Assembly: GCA_902518165.1 (NCBI GenBank)
Contig: CABYFB010000002.1
Span: 62,001 to 126,000, forward strand
Direction of reading: 5' to 3'
Length of the DNA stretch: 64,000 bases
From: an uncultured Pelagibacteraceae bacterium
GTDB taxonomy: Bacteria; Pseudomonadota; Alphaproteobacteria; Pelagibacterales; Pelagibacteraceae
This document shows positions 60,840 through 64,000 of this stretch, in pieces (the stretch's first letter is position 1; the number at the start of each line of letters is the position of its first letter). The position numbers were made by a program, and so were the translations under genes. A model generated the notes under the pieces. It saw nothing but the letters and a program-made list of their open reading frames with translations, made no database searches and was not told the origin of the DNA.

Positions 60840-63431
60840 ATGAAATTATCTGAATTATTTCAGCAAAATGGCTTTGATTTAGGAAATCTGAAAGAATCTT
60901 TTGGACTAATAGATGGAATATCAGAGCACATAATAGCTGCAAGTGATGAAGTTTTAGCAAAGCAGCATCAAATTTCACAAAACATTTATTTTTTAATTAA
61001 AGGCAAAGCTACATTTACCAAGTATTTTGAAACTAAATCTATAACCTTTGCAAAAATAACAAAGCCTGCAACACCATTAGGTATATCTGGACTTAATCAA
61101 CCCAATAGATTTATGGGTGAAATATTTATTGAAGGTGGAACAGAATATATTTCGATAAAAAAAGATGATTTAAGAGATTTACAACAAAAAAATAGTAAAC
61201 TTATATCAACATTATACTCAGCAATTTCTTTTTTTTCTTTCCAACTGCTTGTCTCTTCAAGAAATTTAAACACTTTGTATCAAGATGATGAAATACAAAT
61301 TTCTCCAGGCATCCCATCAGAAAAAAGTATTACAAATATACATAGAATTAAATCTGCTACTTTTTTCTCAACACTTACTGATGATGACTTAGAAAAGTTT
61401 ATTAAATTAGGTAATATTAAGATGTATTCATCAAATCAATATATAGTTAAAGAGGGAGACGTTTCTAAAGGTTTAAAGATATTATTAAGTGGTAAAGTTG
61501 ATGGCTTATTCCATAACTTTATTAATGGAAAAATAAGAAGAAATTTTAGAACTCTAACTAGAGCTGGTATTGCGCTAACTTTATCTTCCGGGAAAGGAGA
61601 TTTTTTTAATCCATATACAATTAAATCTACCAGGGATACAAAAGTTTTACATATTTCCAACGAAGCACTTGAAAATCTGATTATTTCTGACCCTGAATTA
61701 TCAATAAAGATTTTCAAAAGACAATTGTGGCAGTTAGGACGTTTCCAACAAAGTGCAACTGGTCTAACAAAATATTCAGCGGAAAACGAATTAGAATTTG
61801 TTAATTTATTATTGAAAGATAATACTGCAAGAATACCAGCTAGTTCTAAGTTATATAGTATTCCATATTTATTGAAGAGTACTCATACTTATGCAATGGC
61901 ATTTGATGTTGTTTACGAACTACTTATTAAAGGAAATGAGATAGAAAAATCATTATCTAGTTTAATAAAAGATACTTTAAATAATTTAGAAAGAGAATCT
62001 CGTTTCCATAGCCAGTTAAATATTATTTATAATAGAGTTTCAAATTCCTCCAATAATTCAGATAAAACAAAATTAAGAGAGTTAACCAATTCTAATTTCA
62101 CCAAAGCTTTTGATAACGTTAAATATGTAATAAAGGGTTGGGAAAATTTGCCAGATGAACCAACAAATATTTTTTTCTACAATCACTTAGCAGCTATAGA
62201 TGATAATCAGCTCGCAAATGGACATTCTTTTTCTATAGATAGTCATTTCATCAGTTCAAAAATTTTATATCCAAAATATAATGACGGAGGTCAACGTATC
62301 GTTAGAACAAGTCGGAATACAGAATTTTGGAGATATAATTACTATGAAAATTTAGATTACATTTTTGTTCATACGCCAGAATCTGATATGTTGGACGAAA
62401 GCGAAGAGGAAAAGAAATTACGAAAACAAAAGCTTTTTGACGAAGCTCAAAAGGTATTTAATCAAAAACAACCGATTGTAATTGCGCCCGAAGGAACATC
62501 AGAAACAGAAGATAATAAAACAATAACATCTCCAGGACCATTTAAAGCTGGAGCATTTAATCTTGCATTTAAGCTTAACCCAAAACCAAAACTTATTCCA
62601 ATCGCCCTTGCTAATTTTGATTACCCAGTTTCTAAAACGATATATTCAGCGGTTATTAAGGAGCCAATAACTATAAGTGATCATGTTAAAGATCCAGAAA
62701 ATCAAGAGGAAATGAAAAGCTTCTTAGATAATTACAGAACCAAATTTAGATCTTATGTAGAAGAAGCTATTGATTTAGCTAAAAATGTTCAAGACAACAT
62801 AGTTAAAATAGAAAATTTGAAGACTAATGTAAATTTAGTTAGTCCAGTTGAAGAAGAGTTTGAACTCGACGTTAGAGAATTAGAACATAATTCTTTTCAA
62901 CAGACAAAAACAAATAACAGTGTTGCTTTGTATGGAAGTTCAACTTTTAAAATGTGGGATAATGCCAAAAACGATTTATCAATAAATAATCTTTATAATT
63001 TAGGTTTTGGTGGCTCAACTTTAGTCTCTTGTAGAAGATATTTTGATAGATTGGTTGCTCCTTTAAACCCATCTAATCTTTTCTTTTATGCTGGAGATAA
63101 TGACATCGGTTATGGAATGGATAGTGATGAATTATTAAAAGAATTTTTATTATTTTCTAATCAAGTTGAAGAAAAACTACCAAGAGCGAAATGTTTTTTT
63201 ATTTCAATTAAACCCAGTCCTTTTAGAAGAGATCTTATGACAACAATTTTAGATGCGAATTCAAAGATAAAAAAACACCTAACTAATTTAAAAATGTGGG
63301 ATTATGTTGATATTACGACACCCATGATAAATGCTGGTTATGATAAGTTTTACGATGAGGATCCACTCCATATGAATGAACTTGGATATAGTTTGTTAAG
63401 TAAGCTTGTAAGAGACAAAATTTATAATTAA
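60840..63431 (+). CDS. Fusion of cNMP-binding-like, PlsC acyltransferase and SGNH hydrolase domains
   Basis: An 863-residue multidomain protein with no signal peptide. Residues about 15-130 and 170-300 look like two cyclic-nucleotide-binding-type beta-rolls; the second has SSNQYIVKEGDVSKGLKILLSGKV. Residues about 440-640 are a PlsC-type acyltransferase with the HX4D motif (His449-Asp454 in NHLAAIDD) and APEGTSE (Glu551). Residues about 693-863 are an SGNH/GDSL hydrolase: Ser701 in YGSST, Gly724-Gly725, Asn754 in AGDND, and Asp841/His844 in DPLH. All catalytic residues are present. It may make or remodel an acylated lipid under control of the sensory domains. I know no standard name for it. 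Start ATG at 60840. Confidence 0.75.
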   Translation: MKLSELFQQNGFDLGNLKESFGLIDGISEHIIAASDEVLAKQHQISQNIYFLIKGKATFTKYFETKSITFAKITKPATPLGISGLNQPNRFMGEIFIEGGTEYISIKKDDLRDLQQKNSKLISTLYSAISFFSFQLLVSSRNLNTLYQDDEIQISPGIPSEKSITNIHRIKSATFFSTLTDDDLEKFIKLGNIKMYSSNQYIVKEGDVSKGLKILLSGKVDGLFHNFINGKIRRNFRTLTRAGIALTLSSGKGDFFNPYTIKSTRDTKVLHISNEALENLIISDPELSIKIFKRQLWQLGRFQQSATGLTKYSAENELEFVNLLLKDNTARIPASSKLYSIPYLLKSTHTYAMAFDVVYELLIKGNEIEKSLSSLIKDTLNNLERESRFHSQLNIIYNRVSNSSNNSDKTKLRELTNSNFTKAFDNVKYVIKGWENLPDEPTNIFFYNHLAAIDDNQLANGHSFSIDSHFISSKILYPKYNDGGQRIVRTSRNTEFWRYNYYENLDYIFVHTPESDMLDESEEEKKLRKQKLFDEAQKVFNQKQPIVIAPEGTSETEDNKTITSPGPFKAGAFNLAFKLNPKPKLIPIALANFDYPVSKTIYSAVIKEPITISDHVKDPENQEEMKSFLDNYRTKFRSYVEEAIDLAKNVQDNIVKIENLKTNVNLVSPVEEEFELDVRELEHNSFQQTKTNNSVALYGSSTFKMWDNAKNDLSINNLYNLGFGGSTLVSCRRYFDRLVAPLNPSNLFFYAGDNDIGYGMDSDELLKEFLLFSNQVEEKLPRAKCFFISIKPSPFRRDLMTTILDANSKIKKHLTNLKMWDYVDITTPMINAGYDKFYDEDPLHMNELGYSLLSKLVRDKIYN

Positions 63432-63440
63432 TATTTTTTA

Positions 63441-63983
63441 ATGAATTTTAAAAAATATCTATGGAAATGTAGATTGTTAGTCCTCAATACACCTAATTAC
63501 GGTGATCCAGAATATAAAAGATCAAAAGAATTATATCAAAAAGACATCAAAGGATTTCATAAAAGATACATAAAATTAGTTACAAAATTAGATAAATCAA
63601 AAAAATTTAAAGTTACTTTAATTGGTTTTGATGGCACAAAAAAAAATGAGTCAGATAAAGTACACACAAAAAAAATTTTTGAAATAGTGGATAAAATGCC
63701 AATGAATAAACTCATCAAGGATAAAAAACTTAAACCTTTAAATCTTTCTTTGTTTTCAGATTATAAACCAGAGACAACCTTAAAAGGTTTAGGATTTAAA
63801 GATAAGGAAAAAGCATTGTTTACTGTTTCTGCTATAAAAAAAAGACCAATAAAATATCAAATAAACGTTATTGCAACTATGCTAGGTAGAGCTAAAAATC
63901 ATCCAAATAAAACAAAAGATATGGATGATGCTATAATAGTTTTTAAAAAATGGATGAAAAATTACAAAGCAAATAAAAAATGA
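63441..63983 (+). CDS. DUF4174-like protein
   Basis: A 180-residue basic soluble protein starting 9 bp after the fusion gene. YLWKCRLLVLNTPNYGDPEY at the start, VTLIGFDGTKK, and IFEIVDKMPMN resemble the DUF4174 family, whose hallmark is WKxRLLxVFxP... and DxMPMR. A C-terminal portion (about 115-180) extends beyond that. It is probably co-transcribed with the fusion gene. No function is known. Confidence 0.55.
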   Translation: MNFKKYLWKCRLLVLNTPNYGDPEYKRSKELYQKDIKGFHKRYIKLVTKLDKSKKFKVTLIGFDGTKKNESDKVHTKKIFEIVDKMPMNKLIKDKKLKPLNLSLFSDYKPETTLKGLGFKDKEKALFTVSAIKKRPIKYQINVIATMLGRAKNHPNKTKDMDDAIIVFKKWMKNYKANKK

Positions 63984-63989
63984 GAAATA

Positions 63990-64000
63990 ATGGATTTACA
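63990..64000 (+). CDS. Possible start of a further gene, cut by the window edge
   Basis: An ATG at 63990 follows the DUF4174-like stop by six bases and reads ATG GAT TTA before the window ends. The spacing fits the packing of this genome, but three codons cannot confirm a gene. Confidence 0.25.

Overview
The window is very AT-rich, densely packed with genes, short in its intergenic spaces and rich in ATGA/TAATG stop-start overlaps. Together with the gene content (AprBA with an AprM membrane anchor, a TPP-riboswitch-controlled sodium symporter of the ThiV type, many solute-binding-protein transporters, taurine and sulfonate catabolism) this points to a streamlined marine alphaproteobacterium of the SAR11 clade (Pelagibacterales). 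I saw no rRNA, tRNA, CRISPR array, phage or insertion sequence. The strain cannot be named from the sequence alone.

Layout. 1-3.3 kb: a methyltransferase, an Asp/Glu racemase-like protein, an MFS carrier and a LysE exporter. 3.3-11.3 kb: an accessory-looking catabolic/uptake cluster with a carbohydrate-type ABC importer (binding protein plus two permeases, no ATPase gene), a HAD protein without its catalytic Asp residues, a short MetE-like protein, two SnoaL-like proteins and a double cupin. 11.3-16.8 kb: a HpsN-like dehydrogenase with a short Pta, a BASS-family carrier, a regulator built from two repeated units with two direct repeats just upstream of its start, and an Ldh2-type dehydrogenase. 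17-21.2 kb: an Fe(III)-type ABC importer. 21.2-27.7 kb: taurine uptake (tauABC) divergent from a probable taurine aminotransferase and alanine dehydrogenase. 27.8-34.4 kb: a small periplasmic redox set (thioredoxin-like protein, cytochrome b561, two c-type cytochromes, DUF4396-like protein), an ABC-2 exporter, two tiny membrane proteins, a TSUP carrier and riboswitch-thiV. 34.4-48 kb: mostly housekeeping genes (rseP, HU, amtB, bcp, recX, cysQ, mnmA, metC, pabB-pabA-pabC, HIT) including several small genes under 60 codons. 48.1-58.6 kb: aprMBA, a TSUP anion exporter, suyAB divergent from xsc, then an FAH-family hydrolase and an aminotransferase. 58.6-64 kb: a structured non-coding stretch, a photolyase, and an 863-residue protein that fuses cyclic-nucleotide-binding-like, PlsC acyltransferase and SGNH hydrolase domains.

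How the genes work together. Scattered over about 45 kb is a nearly complete C2/C3 sulfonate pathway: taurine import (TauABC), transamination to sulfoacetaldehyde (Tpa with Ald regenerating pyruvate), desulfonation by Xsc to acetyl phosphate and sulfite, and Pta to acetyl-CoA. A C3 branch runs from dihydroxypropanesulfonate via HpsN to sulfolactate and via SuyAB to pyruvate and sulfite. Sulfite can be oxidised by AprMBA or exported by the TSUP protein. No ATP sulfurylase gene is in the window. The pathway assignments rest on family recognition and context; substrate specificities are inferred.
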